The notes under the pieces: generated by a model
Databases searched by the model: none
What the model was told of the DNA's origin: nothing
The model's input: the letters and a program-made list of their open reading frames with translations, nothing else
Assembly (NCBI GenBank): GCA_036009625.1
Contig: DASYLJ010000101.1
Coordinates: 5,894-69,893 of the forward strand
DNA length: 64,000 nucleotides
Source of the DNA: DASYLJ01 sp036009625
GTDB lineage: Bacteria > Desulfobacterota > Binatia > DP-6
Direction of reading: 5' to 3'
Position numbers and translations under genes: made by a program
Part shown: positions 29,630 to 37,352 of the stretch, piece after piece
Position numbering within the stretch: position 1 is the first letter of the stretch
Layout: each line of letters starts with the position of its first letter

Positions 29630-30388
29630 TCAGCTCGCGGGACGTTCGCCGCGTGCGATCCGCATCTCGCGCTCGAGCTTGTCGAAGACCTGCGGCCCGT
29701 CCGCCAGCGTCGGGCCCACCTGCACCGCCTTGGCACCCTTCGCCAGCGTGCGCGTGACGTCGTAGCCCGACCAGAAGCCGCCCATCGCGATGACGTCGAT
29801 CGGCGTCTCGGCCTCGAGCAGCAGTCGCTCGAAGCCGGTGAAGTCGTTGCGCGCCACGGCCGCGCTGACGCCGGCGGCTGTGAGGATGGCCGTCACCGCC
29901 TTGTACGGCACCGGCATGTCCGGCAGCTGCACCCACACCGGCGCACTGCTCGACAGCACCGCGCGGGTGACGATCTGCTCGAGCATCTCGAGGTCGTCGA
30001 ACGGCCCGAGGGTTGCCGACACCCACGGCTCCGCGAGATCGAGCTCGACGGCCGACGCGCCCGCTTCCGAGAAGACCCGGGCGAGCAACGCGTACTCGTC
30101 GGCCGTGCCGCCCGCGACGCTGGCGATGACCGGCCGCTCGCCGATCTCCACCAGCTCGCGCACCAGCGGCACCAGCTTGTCGTAGCCGGGGTTGTGCAGC
30201 GTGCGGAACTCCGGGTGCACGAACGGATGGACCGTCGCCGTGCGCAGGACGACGGCACCGGTACGCGACCGCGCCAGCGCCCGCAGCTCGGCCATGGTGA
30301 CGACGCTCCCGGCGGCGTTCATGACGCTGAACGGCAGCGTGACGCCGCCGGCGACCGCGCCGAGGTCGGCTTCGGGACGTGTGCTCAC
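29630..30388 (-). CDS. Dihydroorotate-dehydrogenase-like TIM-barrel protein
   Basis: A 252-aa single-domain flavin-type TIM barrel. LPFSVMNAAGSVV resembles the N terminus of class 1 dihydroorotate dehydrogenases, VELDLAEPW the strand-4 region, and AMGGFWSGYDVTRTLAKGAKAVQVG the C-terminal phosphate-binding end, but the usual active-site Cys/Ser loop is not obvious and the protein is short. It may be an oxidoreductase of unknown substrate. GTG 30388 overlaps the JAMM peptidase stop (GTGA). Last gene of a panE-JAMM-barrel operon. Confidence 0.65.
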   Translation of the reverse strand: MSTRPEADLGAVAGGVTLPFSVMNAAGSVVTMAELRALARSRTGAVVLRTATVHPFVHPEFRTLHNPGYDKLVPLVRELVEIGERPVIASVAGGTADEYALLARVFSEAGASAVELDLAEPWVSATLGPFDDLEMLEQIVTRAVLSSSAPVWVQLPDMPVPYKAVTAILTAAGVSAAVARNDFTGFERLLLEAETPIDVIAMGGFWSGYDVTRTLAKGAKAVQVGPTLADGPQVFDKLEREMRIARGERPAS

Positions 30389-31059
30389 TTGTGCTTCTTT
30401 CGCGCCACCGCGGTGCGCTTGGCGGCGGGCTTCTTTTTCAGAACGAGCTTCTTCTTCGCGGCGGGCTTCTTCGCGGCGGGCTTCTTCGCGGCAGGCTTCT
30501 TCGCCGGTGCCGCCTTCTTCTTCGCGGCGACCTTCGTCTTCGGCGCGGGCTTCTTCACCGCCGCCTGCTTCTTCGCCGGCGCGGCCTTGCGGGCAGGTCC
30601 CCGGACCTCGAGCGGCTGCTCGATGAAGTCCTGCGTCGTCTCGTCCCAGCGGAACGCGCGCACCTCGCCCTCGAGCCGGGCATCGGAGAGCACCACGTAG
30701 GAGACGTCGGGATACGAGGGTTCGTCGCCGAACATGGCGCGGGTGCGATCCTCGTCGGAGAAGTACGAGCCGTTGATCGCGTGCGAGTGGTAGAAGACCG
30801 CCAGCCGCGCGCCGGGCTCCTCGCCCGCGCGAATCGCCGCGAAGAGCTCCTTCGGCTCGGGCGCATAGCCCATCGCCGCGGTGCGCGGGTTCTCGGCGGG
30901 ATTGTCGGCGTGCAGACGATTCTGGATGTTGGTGAAGCGCAGCACGCGGTCGTTTCCGTTCTGCGTCACGACGGCACCGCAGCACTCGTCGGGAAGCTCG
31001 CCACGCGCGTGGGCGAACATGTCGTCGAGGGCTGCACGATCGAGCGTCAATTTCTCCAT
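30385..31059 (-). CDS. JAMM (MPN+) metallopeptidase with histone-like Lys/Ala tail
   Basis: A 224-aa M67-type zinc peptidase. The JAMM residues are all present: Glu25 in LPDECCGAV and HSH-x7-S-xx-D (His91, His93, Ser101, Asp104) in FYHSHAINGSYFSDED. Bacterial relatives remove C-terminal extensions from, or deconjugate, ubiquitin-like sulfur carriers. From about residue 155 the chain becomes a Lys/Ala/Pro-rich tail of ~70 residues built partly from KKPAA repeats, resembling histone H1. Encoded between panE (13-base overlap) and a flavin barrel (GTGA). The partner carrier is not adjacent. Confidence 0.85.
   Translation of the reverse strand: MEKLTLDRAALDDMFAHARGELPDECCGAVVTQNGNDRVLRFTNIQNRLHADNPAENPRTAAMGYAPEPKELFAAIRAGEEPGARLAVFYHSHAINGSYFSDEDRTRAMFGDEPSYPDVSYVVLSDARLEGEVRAFRWDETTQDFIEQPLEVRGPARKAAPAKKQAAVKKPAPKTKVAAKKKAAPAKKPAAKKPAAKKPAAKKKLVLKKKPAAKRTAVARKKHK
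30451..30510. repeat. Tandem 15-bp coding repeat
   Basis: Four consecutive 15-base units (consensus cttcttcgcggcggg on the plus strand), the first two identical and the later ones diverging, encode the KKPAA repeats of the JAMM peptidase tail. Likely prone to copy-number variation. Confidence 0.8.
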
Positions 31060-32024
31060 GGGGCCTCGTCCGTCCTGGCGCGCCGCACGCGCGCGTGGAT
31101 CATGCGGGTGAGCGTGGCGTTGGTCGGAGTGGGCACGCCGAGCGCGGCACCCCGCCTGACCACCCAACCGTTGATGGCATCGATCTCCGTGGGCCGGCCG
31201 CGCTCGAGATCCTGCAACATGGACGAGCGATGCCGCGCCGTCGAGGGCACGAGCCGGCCGAAGAACAGGGCACGGTAGGCGTCGGCGTCGGTCCAGGGCA
31301 GCTCGACCCCCGACGCGACGGCGACCGCGAACGCCTCGCCGATGACCTCGTCCATGATGGCGCGGGCGTCGGGATCGTCGGGCAGCCAGCCGTACGGCAC
31401 ACCGAGGAGCGCGCCGAGCGGATTCAGCGCGGCGCTGTAGAAGACCTTCGCCCACAGCTCGGCGAGGAGGGTACGGGTCGGCTCGGACGGTATGCCGGCG
31501 TCGGCCAGCGCCGCGGCCCAGCGCACGGCTGCGTCATCGCCGCCGGTGGGGCTCCCGATCAGCGTAGGGGCGGCGTGCACCGTCACCCGGACACGTCCGG
31601 GAGCCGCGATCTCGGAGCCGAAGATGACGCGGGCGCCGAGCACTCGCGCCGCACCGACCACCTCTGCCGCCGCCTCGAGGTTGCCGAGACCGTTCTGCAT
31701 CGAGATGAGCGTTCCGTCCACGGCCAGCCGAGGTGCGATCGCGGCGCTCATGGCGGCCGTGTCCCATGCTTTGACGGTCAGCAGGATGGCCCCGAAGGTT
31801 CCCTGCAGCTCGTCCGCGCTGGTCGCACAGGCGAGGCCGCGGACGTGGTGGTCGCCGTAGAGCCCCTCCACGAACAGGCCGTCACGCGCGACGGCGTCCA
31901 GATGGTCGTGGCGCCCGAGCAGCGTCACCGGCCAGCCGCGTCGCGCCACCAGGCCCCCGACGACCGAGCCGAGCGCCCCGGCGCCCGCCACCAGCACGGG
32001 CACGGGTCCATCGGTCGCGGCCAT
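31047..32024 (-). CDS. panE: 2-dehydropantoate 2-reductase (ketopantoate reductase family)
   Basis: NADPH reduction of ketopantoate to pantoate for coenzyme A. The 325-aa protein has the Rossmann loop GAGALGS (14-20), NGLG in the central region, and the C-terminal helical domain with AKVFYSAALNPLGALLG, where Lys is the expected catalytic residue. ATG 32024 lies six bases after a TATCGT box on the minus strand. It overlaps the JAMM gene by 13 bases. Paralogous oxidoreductases share this fold, so the exact substrate is likely but not certain. Confidence 0.85.
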   Translation of the reverse strand: MAATDGPVPVLVAGAGALGSVVGGLVARRGWPVTLLGRHDHLDAVARDGLFVEGLYGDHHVRGLACATSADELQGTFGAILLTVKAWDTAAMSAAIAPRLAVDGTLISMQNGLGNLEAAAEVVGAARVLGARVIFGSEIAAPGRVRVTVHAAPTLIGSPTGGDDAAVRWAAALADAGIPSEPTRTLLAELWAKVFYSAALNPLGALLGVPYGWLPDDPDARAIMDEVIGEAFAVAVASGVELPWTDADAYRALFFGRLVPSTARHRSSMLQDLERGRPTEIDAINGWVVRRGAALGVPTPTNATLTRMIHARVRRARTDEAPWRN

Positions 32025-32030
32025 CCGCGC

Positions 32031-32059
32031 ACGATACGTGCCCGTACCCGGCGCGACAA
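32031..32059 (-). promoter_or_regulatory. Promoter of the panE-JAMM operon
   Basis: Minus strand TTGTCG (32054-32059), 17-base spacer, TATCGT (32031-32036), six bases before ATG 32024: predicted leaderless. Confidence 0.5.
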
Positions 32060-32069
32060 GGCGATCGCG

Positions 32070-32099
32070 TTGACCGCGCGACGACGGATTGCGTATCGT
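32070..32099 (+). promoter_or_regulatory. Promoter of the M20 peptidase gene
   Basis: TTGACC (32070-32075), 18-base spacer, TATCGT (32094-32099), seven bases before GTG 32107: predicted leaderless. The -10 has the same sequence as that of divergent panE. Confidence 0.5.
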
Positions 32100-32106
32100 C
32101 CGCCGC

Positions 32107-33225
32107 GTGATCCAGGCCGACCGGTTGCAGTCGCTGTTCCTCGAGCTGGTCCAGATCGACAGCCTGTCACGCCGCGAAGGCGAGATCGCCAGACGCCTCG
32201 CCCGCGAGATGCAGGCCCTCGGCGCCACCGTCACCTTCGACCGCGCCGGCGAAGCCGTGAGTGGCGAAGTCGGCAACCTGGTGGCCCGCATCCCGGGCAC
32301 CGCCGACGCCCCCGCCATGCTGCTCTGCGCCCACATGGATACCGTCGAGCCCGGCGCCGGCGTGAAGCCGGTGGTCGAGGGCGACGTCATCCGCAGCGAC
32401 GGCACGACGGTCCTCGGCGGCGACGACAAGTCGGGCGTGGGGATCATCTGCGAGGTCGTCCGCGTCTGCCGCGAGCACGGCCTGCGACACCCGCCGATCG
32501 ACGTCGTCTTCACCGTCTGCGAGGAGGTCGGACTGCTCGGCGCGCGCCACCTCGACCTGTCGCTGGTGGAGGCCAAGCGCGGTTTCGTGTTCGACAGCGA
32601 CGCGGTCGGGTTCGTGTTCACCCGCGCGCCCGGATCGAACCTGCTCGAGGTGGTCATCCACGGCCAGGCGGCGCACGCCGGCATGGCGCCCGAGCAGGGC
32701 GTCAGCGCCATCCGCGTCGCCGCCGATGCCATCGCCGCCATGCGCCTCGGTCGCATCGACGAGGAGACCACCGCCAACATCGGCCTCATCTCCGGCGGTC
32801 GCGCCATCAACATCATCCCGGACGAGGTGCGCATCCGCGGCGAGGCGCGCAGCCACGATCCCAACAAGCTCACCGCCCAATGCGCCCACATGCGACAGTG
32901 CGTCGACGACGCCGTTGCCCGTCACCCCGGCTCCTCCGCCGACGTCTCCGTCAAGGCGATGTACGAGCCCATGAAGGTCGACGAGAACGCCGCCATCATG
33001 CGTCTGCTACGCGCCGCCGCCGAGCAGGTGGGCCGCCCGATCACGTCGGCGGGGATGGGCGGCGGCTGCGACGCCAACGTCCTGAACGAGCGCGGACTCG
33101 AAGTCGTGAACCTCGGCACCGGCATGCGCGAGATCCACACCACGCACGAGTGGCTGAAGGTGAGCGACATGGTCGCCACCGCCGAAGTCACGCTCGCCGC
33201 AGTGACGCTCGCCGCCGACCAGTGA
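32107..33225 (+). CDS. M20 metallopeptidase, peptidase T-like
   Basis: A 372-aa zinc exopeptidase. Metal and catalytic residues are visible: His76 and Asp78 in CAHMDTV, Asp106 in GGDDKSG, Glu139-Glu140 in CEEVGLLG, Asp in FDSDAVG and His in the dimerisation-domain HGQAAHAG. The pattern is closest to PepT-like tripeptidases. GTG 32107 is chosen over an in-frame TTG at 32089 because the promoter -10 would overlap the earlier start. A palindromic repeat follows the stop. Confidence 0.9.
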   Translation: MIQADRLQSLFLELVQIDSLSRREGEIARRLAREMQALGATVTFDRAGEAVSGEVGNLVARIPGTADAPAMLLCAHMDTVEPGAGVKPVVEGDVIRSDGTTVLGGDDKSGVGIICEVVRVCREHGLRHPPIDVVFTVCEEVGLLGARHLDLSLVEAKRGFVFDSDAVGFVFTRAPGSNLLEVVIHGQAAHAGMAPEQGVSAIRVAADAIAAMRLGRIDEETTANIGLISGGRAINIIPDEVRIRGEARSHDPNKLTAQCAHMRQCVDDAVARHPGSSADVSVKAMYEPMKVDENAAIMRLLRAAAEQVGRPITSAGMGGGCDANVLNERGLEVVNLGTGMREIHTTHEWLKVSDMVATAEVTLAAVTLAADQ

Positions 33226-33252
33226 CCGTGCCTAAAGCGCGCGTACCACGCA

Positions 33253-33342
33253 TGCCGCGCCGGCTTCGCCGGCCGCGGCACGATGATCGCGCGTAGACGG
33301 ACGCGCCACTCTCGCCGTGCCCCAAGACAAGGTCTTGGGGCA
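33253..33342. repeat. Palindromic module between convergent genes, copy 1
   Basis: A 28-base palindrome (33253-33280, stem ccggc-ttc-gccgg extended by tgccgcg/cgcggca with one bulge), then 36 bases ending in ccactctcgcc, then a perfect 11-bp hairpin (33318-33342). The palindrome is identical to 59765-59792, with identical spacing to ccactctcgcc. It fills the gap between the convergent M20 and flippase genes and probably ends both transcripts. Confidence 0.75.
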
Positions 33343-33351
33343 GCTACGCAG

Positions 33352-34317
33352 CTACGCCGCCCCGCGAGCGCGTTCCGCGGTCTGCGTGCGCGCCCGGAGC
33401 CGCGGCAGCTCGGCGCCCGAGAGGAGGAAGATCATGCCACCGATGATGCCGGTCGCGGCCGTCATCGCGAACCACAGGATGCCCATGGTCACCGCGATGG
33501 AATCGTCGATGTGGATGCGCGTCAGGAAATACAGGTAGCCCCCCTCGCGCACGCCGAAGCCGCCGATGCTGACCGGCATCGCCATCATCAGGCTCAGCAT
33601 CGGGTGGATGATCATGCAGTACGAGAACGGCAGCTCGGCACCTGCGGCGCGCGCGATGTAGTACTGCACCGCCACCTGCGACATGTGGAACACGATCGAC
33701 ACTACGCTCACGCGCAGCAGGAGCCCGGTGTCGCGCCAGAACGGACCGAGGTCGTCCTCGACCTGGCGCCGCAGGCGATTGCCGACGGGCAGCAGGCGCA
33801 CCAGGAGCGGGCAGGTCCACCAGCCGACCACGAGCGTCAGGCCGCCGGCGATGCACGCCGCGCTCAGGATCCACGGGAAGTCGTACTGCGGGAAGGCGAT
33901 CAGAGCCGCGGCCCCCGTCGCCATCAGGAGCGCCAGGCCAGTGATGCGGTCGAAGATCACCGAGTTCAGCGCCAGGACGGGCCGGCGGCCGTCGCCGAGA
34001 TAGAGCCCGCGCACGACGTCGCCACCGATGGTGCTGAGCCCGAAGACGTTGAAGAAGGCGCCGATGTAGTAGAAGCGGATGTACTCGTGCCACGGGCGGT
34101 CGAGGCCGACGGAGCGCCCCAGCATGCCCCACTTGATGCCGCTCAGCGCCTGCCCCGCCAGGAAGATGGCGAGCGGAAGCACGAGATTGCCGAGCTTCAC
34201 CGCCGCCAGCGCCGCGCGCAGGTCGGCGTTGTCCACATCCACGAGGATGTAGGCGATGATGCCGGCGCTCACGCCGACGCGGAGCAACCACCGCGCTACA
34301 CCCCGGGCCCGATCCAC
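33352..34317 (-). CDS. LPG-synthase-TM-domain flippase-like membrane protein
   Basis: A 321-aa integral membrane protein of the lysylphosphatidylglycerol synthetase TM-region/UPF0104 type, with about eight helices. The typical segments LSGIKWGMLGRS, STIGGDVVRGLYLG, FDRITGLALL and PVSIGGFGVREGGYLYFL are present. Relatives act in lipid or glycoconjugate flipping. GTG 34317 is favoured by a TTGCAA-N16-GACAAT promoter ending seven bases upstream; a GTG at 34356 is possible. Convergent with the M20 peptidase. Confidence 0.85.
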   Translation of the reverse strand: MDRARGVARWLLRVGVSAGIIAYILVDVDNADLRAALAAVKLGNLVLPLAIFLAGQALSGIKWGMLGRSVGLDRPWHEYIRFYYIGAFFNVFGLSTIGGDVVRGLYLGDGRRPVLALNSVIFDRITGLALLMATGAAALIAFPQYDFPWILSAACIAGGLTLVVGWWTCPLLVRLLPVGNRLRRQVEDDLGPFWRDTGLLLRVSVVSIVFHMSQVAVQYYIARAAGAELPFSYCMIIHPMLSLMMAMPVSIGGFGVREGGYLYFLTRIHIDDSIAVTMGILWFAMTAATGIIGGMIFLLSGAELPRLRARTQTAERARGAA

Positions 34318-34324
34318 TTTCGCG

Positions 34325-34352
34325 ATTGTCTCGATTGCTGGACCTTTTGCAA
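34325..34352 (-). promoter_or_regulatory. Candidate promoter of the flippase-like gene
   Basis: Minus strand TTGCAA (34347-34352), 16-base spacer, GACAAT (34325-34330), seven bases before GTG 34317. Confidence 0.4.
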
Positions 34353-34376
34353 TCACTTTTGGGTTCGTCGGTTTCC

Positions 34377-34406
34377 TTGACTCCACGGACCCCACCCGGC
34401 TAAGGC
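34377..34406 (+). promoter_or_regulatory. Promoter of the FAD oxidoreductase gene
   Basis: TTGACT (34377-34382), 18-base spacer, TAAGGC (34401-34406), eight bases before ATG 34415. Confidence 0.5.
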
Positions 34407-34414
34407 GCACGCCG

Positions 34415-35812
34415 ATGGCCCAAGCGGAGCGGCGTGAGTCGACCGACTTGATCGTCGTCGGCGCCAGTGTAGGTGGATTGCTCGCAGCCATCCTTGCTGC
34501 GGATCGCGGATGCCACGTCGTCGTGCTCGAACGCACACGAGAGCTCGGCGGCGGCGCGGCCACCGGCACCGGCCTTCTGGCGGCCGCTGGCACGCGCTGG
34601 CAGCGCGACACGGGCATCGACGACGCACCGGAGAAGCTCCTCGCCGACCTGCGCGCCGTCACGCAGCACCACGTCGAGCCCGAGGTGGCGCAGGCGGTGG
34701 TCGAGCAGGGGGCGTGGATCGTCGAGTGGCTCGCCGATCGCTGTGGTGCCGCCATCGACCTCACGCGGCAACCGACCAACGTGCACTCGGTGCATCGCCT
34801 GCACGCGTGCGGCCAACAGGGCGGCACCAGCCTGGTGACGGCGCTGACGCGCGTCGCGTCGCGCCACAACCGGATCCGGATGCGACCCGGCAGCGAGGTG
34901 CAGTCGCTGCTGCGGGACTCCGCCGGCGCGGTCACGGGCGTGGCGCTGCGTCCCGAGCGACGCGGCACGGCGGCGATCGCCGGTCGCGTCCTCCTGGCTT
35001 GCGGCGGATTCGGCGGCGATGACGCCCTCATCGGCGAGCACTGCCCCGACGCCGCGTCCCTGCCGCATCCCGCCCCCGCGCTCGCCGACGGCACCGGCCT
35101 GCGGCTCGGCCTGTCGGTCGGCGCCGGCACGCACGAGCTGGATGCCATCGAGGTGACGCCGTTCCTCGCTCAGCCCTCGCTGCTGCCGGTGCCGGACACG
35201 TTGATCGAGCTGGGCGCCATCATGGTCAACCAGAGCGGCAGACGCTTCGTCGGCGAGGACGGCGACGCGCTGCCCCTGGCGCGCGAGGTCCGCGCCCAGC
35301 CGGGACACATCGCCTATCTGGTGTTCGACGACCGCATCGTGCGGCAGGCATCCGTCGACCCGTTCTTCGAGCACGTCGTCCTGCCGCGCGCGGGGCGCCG
35401 CGGCTCGACGCTCAAGTATCTCGCACGTCAGCTCGACCTCGACGCCGAAGGGCTCACGATGACGGTCGAGAACTTCAACGCCAATCTCGAGCTGGGCGGC
35501 GATCCCTTCGGGCGCCAGCGATGCGGCAACCCGCTCGAGCCGACGTTCCACGCCATTCGCGTCACCGGCGCCCGTCTGCGCACGCTCGGCGGCCTCACCA
35601 CCAACGCCGACGCCCGGGTTCTCGACCCGAGCGGCACGCCGATCCCCCGCCTCTATGCCGTCGGCGGAACGGCAGCCTGCTTCTTCGCCAGAGACGCGAC
35701 CAGCGCCATCGAAGGGCTCGACCTGCTGACCACGCTCGCCATGGCCCGCCGCGCCGCCCAATGCGTCGTCAGAGCCACTCAGGACCCCGGCGAGGAAACG
35801 TCCGCGACCTGA
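34415..35812 (+). CDS. FAD-dependent oxidoreductase, fumarate reductase/KstD superfamily
   Basis: A 465-aa flavoprotein. The FAD-binding loop GASVGGLLAA (16-25), the FAD contact VVVLERTRELGGGAATG and the C-terminal TTNADARVLDPSGTPIPRLYAVGG match the fumarate reductase/3-ketosteroid dehydrogenase group. No signal peptide, haem site or tetrahaem domain is seen. Its substrate is unknown; nearby lipid-type genes make an enoate or ketosteroid plausible. ATG 34415 has no Shine-Dalgarno but a promoter -10 eight bases upstream. Convergent with the next minus-strand operon. Confidence 0.85.
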   Translation: MAQAERRESTDLIVVGASVGGLLAAILAADRGCHVVVLERTRELGGGAATGTGLLAAAGTRWQRDTGIDDAPEKLLADLRAVTQHHVEPEVAQAVVEQGAWIVEWLADRCGAAIDLTRQPTNVHSVHRLHACGQQGGTSLVTALTRVASRHNRIRMRPGSEVQSLLRDSAGAVTGVALRPERRGTAAIAGRVLLACGGFGGDDALIGEHCPDAASLPHPAPALADGTGLRLGLSVGAGTHELDAIEVTPFLAQPSLLPVPDTLIELGAIMVNQSGRRFVGEDGDALPLAREVRAQPGHIAYLVFDDRIVRQASVDPFFEHVVLPRAGRRGSTLKYLARQLDLDAEGLTMTVENFNANLELGGDPFGRQRCGNPLEPTFHAIRVTGARLRTLGGLTTNADARVLDPSGTPIPRLYAVGGTAACFFARDATSAIEGLDLLTTLAMARRAAQCVVRATQDPGEETSAT

Positions 35813-35830
35813 CGCCCCGAAACGGGACGC

Positions 35831-36046
35831 TCAGTTCGAACGACGGTCGCGGCCGGTCACGGCCAGGTTCACGAGCGCGAAGAAGAGCTCGTCGAGCGAC
35901 TCATAGACGAAGGGCGAGCTCTTGCCGACGCCCTTGATGTCGTCGGCACGCGTGCTCCAGCCGCGCAGATCGTCGCCGTACACCGGGTACACCGCCGCCC
36001 CGATGCGTAGGTACGTGCGGGACGCGCTACCGATGCTGGGGGTCAT
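35831..36046 (-). CDS. Small conserved-looking hypothetical protein
   Basis: A 71-aa protein starting at ATG 36046 within the acyltransferase stop (ATGA), which is the main support for it being real. It contains AAVYPVYGDDLRGWSTRADD and ends VNLAVTGRDRRSN. No known motif, membrane segment or signal peptide was recognised. Probably a partner of the acyltransferase. Confidence 0.55.
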   Translation of the reverse strand: MTPSIGSASRTYLRIGAAVYPVYGDDLRGWSTRADDIKGVGKSSPFVYESLDELFFALVNLAVTGRDRRSN

Positions 36047-36858
36047 CCGAAGAAGAGCGATTTCCGACGCTGCTTGAGACGCGTGACCATGGCCTGCAGA
36101 CGACGGCGTACGCGCATGGCTTCGACACGGGCACGCCCGTAGCGCGCCTCGTCGTCGCCCGCCGTGAGCCGCAGCGGCTTGCCGAAACGGATGTACCATT
36201 TCGTCGGAAGCGGCAATGCCCCGAGAATGCCCAGCACCGGAAAGAACGGCGTGATGGGCACGTACGGCATGCCGAGCAGCTTACCGATGCCCTCGGCACG
36301 GCCGACCAGCGGGTATATCTCCTCGGCGCCGACGACGGCCACCGGCACGACGGGCACGTCGAGCGCGAGCGCCATGCGGGCGAAGCCCGGGCTGAACGGA
36401 CGCAGGCGGTAGCGGTCGCTGAACGGCTTGGCGACGCCGGGCACGCCCTCGGGGAATACCAGGAGCGGCTCGCCGTGCTGCAGCAGCGTGATCGCGTTTT
36501 CGCGCGACGCCACCACGCCGCCGACCTTGCGGTAGAACGCGTCGACCGGTCCAAGGTTGGCGACGAAGCGATCGTAGAGGAAGCGCACCGGGCGGCCGCG
36601 GTGCTTGTCGAGCGCCGTGATGATCATGGCGCCGTCGAACGGCAGCGCGCCGGAGTGGTTGGCGACCAGCAGCACCGGCCCGGTGGCCGGCACGTGGTGC
36701 GCGCCCGCGACGTCGACCCGCCAGTAACGATCGTGCAGGAAGCGGAACGCCGGCTTGACGCGATTGCGGACCGTCAGGTCGAGGCCGAACGGATCGCCGG
36801 AGGGTGCGTCGTCGGTCTTACCGACGTCGAGCGTGATCGATGATGCCACTCCACTCAC
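36043..36858 (-). CDS. Glycerol-3-phosphate-type (LPLAT) acyltransferase
   Basis: A 271-aa acyltransferase of the PlsC-like superfamily. The catalytic His68 and Asp75 are in VANHSGALPFDGA (Hx6D variant, typical of the single-domain LPLAT subgroup), and VFPEGVPGVAK (about 134-144) binds the phosphate/glycerol moiety. GGAGG seven bases before GTG 36858 decides the start; a GTG 21 bases earlier gives 278 aa with a G-rich start that is simply the translated ribosome site. Probable role in membrane or storage lipid synthesis. Confidence 0.85.
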   Translation of the reverse strand: MSGVASSITLDVGKTDDAPSGDPFGLDLTVRNRVKPAFRFLHDRYWRVDVAGAHHVPATGPVLLVANHSGALPFDGAMIITALDKHRGRPVRFLYDRFVANLGPVDAFYRKVGGVVASRENAITLLQHGEPLLVFPEGVPGVAKPFSDRYRLRPFSPGFARMALALDVPVVPVAVVGAEEIYPLVGRAEGIGKLLGMPYVPITPFFPVLGILGALPLPTKWYIRFGKPLRLTAGDDEARYGRARVEAMRVRRRLQAMVTRLKQRRKSLFFG

Positions 36859-36900
36859 GCCCCTGCCTCCACCGCGCACGAGTTACAGCTCCCGCGACGC

Positions 36901-36930
36901 TGTATAGCCCACCGCCGTCGGAGAAAACAA
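36901..36930 (-). promoter_or_regulatory. Candidate promoter of the acyltransferase gene
   Basis: Minus strand TTGTTT (36925-36930), 18-base spacer, TATACA (36901-36906), 42 bases before GTG 36858. Confidence 0.4.
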
Positions 36931-36949
36931 GGTAGTGCCCACGCCGAAT

Positions 36950-37351
36950 TCACGCGAGGGCGACCGTCGCGGTGCCGATGACCAGGCGATCGCCCTCGTC
37001 GCTCTCCATCCACAGATCGAGCTCGACGGTGCGCGCCGCGTCGTCCTTCTGGGTCACCGCACCGCACAGACGGATCGTGCGATCGGGCAGGACGAGACCG
37101 CGGAAGGTGGTGCCGAGCCGGCGGAGCCGCCCCGGACCGGCCCAGCCGTCGATCAACATCGTGAGAAGGCCCATGCTCATGTTGCCGGGCGCGATCATGC
37201 CCGGCAGTCCTTCGGCGCGGGCGCCCTCGTCGTCGGTGAAGCGCGGGAACGTGATGTCGTTGGCGCGCGCATACTCGCGCACCTGATCCTTCGACAGGTA
37301 CAGCTCGCGCGGGCCGAGGTCGTCGCCCTCGAAGACGTCGTCGAAGCGCAC
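36950..37351 (-). CDS. MaoC-like hot-dog dehydratase
   Basis: A 133-aa hot-dog-fold protein of the MaoC dehydratase type, starting VRFDDVFEGDDLGPREL and carrying the hydratase-like region ARANDITFPRFTDDEGAR and MIAPGNMSMGLLTMLIDGW. Usual partners are the FAS1-like dehydratase encoded immediately upstream; together they would form a two-part enoyl-CoA hydratase. GTG 37351 is one base after the upstream stop (TGACGTG). Here the classical Asp-His pair is replaced (Asn/no His at the expected place), so activity should be treated with caution. Confidence 0.75.
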   Translation of the reverse strand: MRFDDVFEGDDLGPRELYLSKDQVREYARANDITFPRFTDDEGARAEGLPGMIAPGNMSMGLLTMLIDGWAGPGRLRRLGTTFRGLVLPDRTIRLCGAVTQKDDAARTVELDLWMESDEGDRLVIGTATVALA

Positions 37352-37352
37352 G

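Noticed and set aside
30451..30510. Possible CRISPR-like direct repeats
   Set aside because: The 15-bp units are contiguous with no spacers and encode KKPAA repeats in frame.
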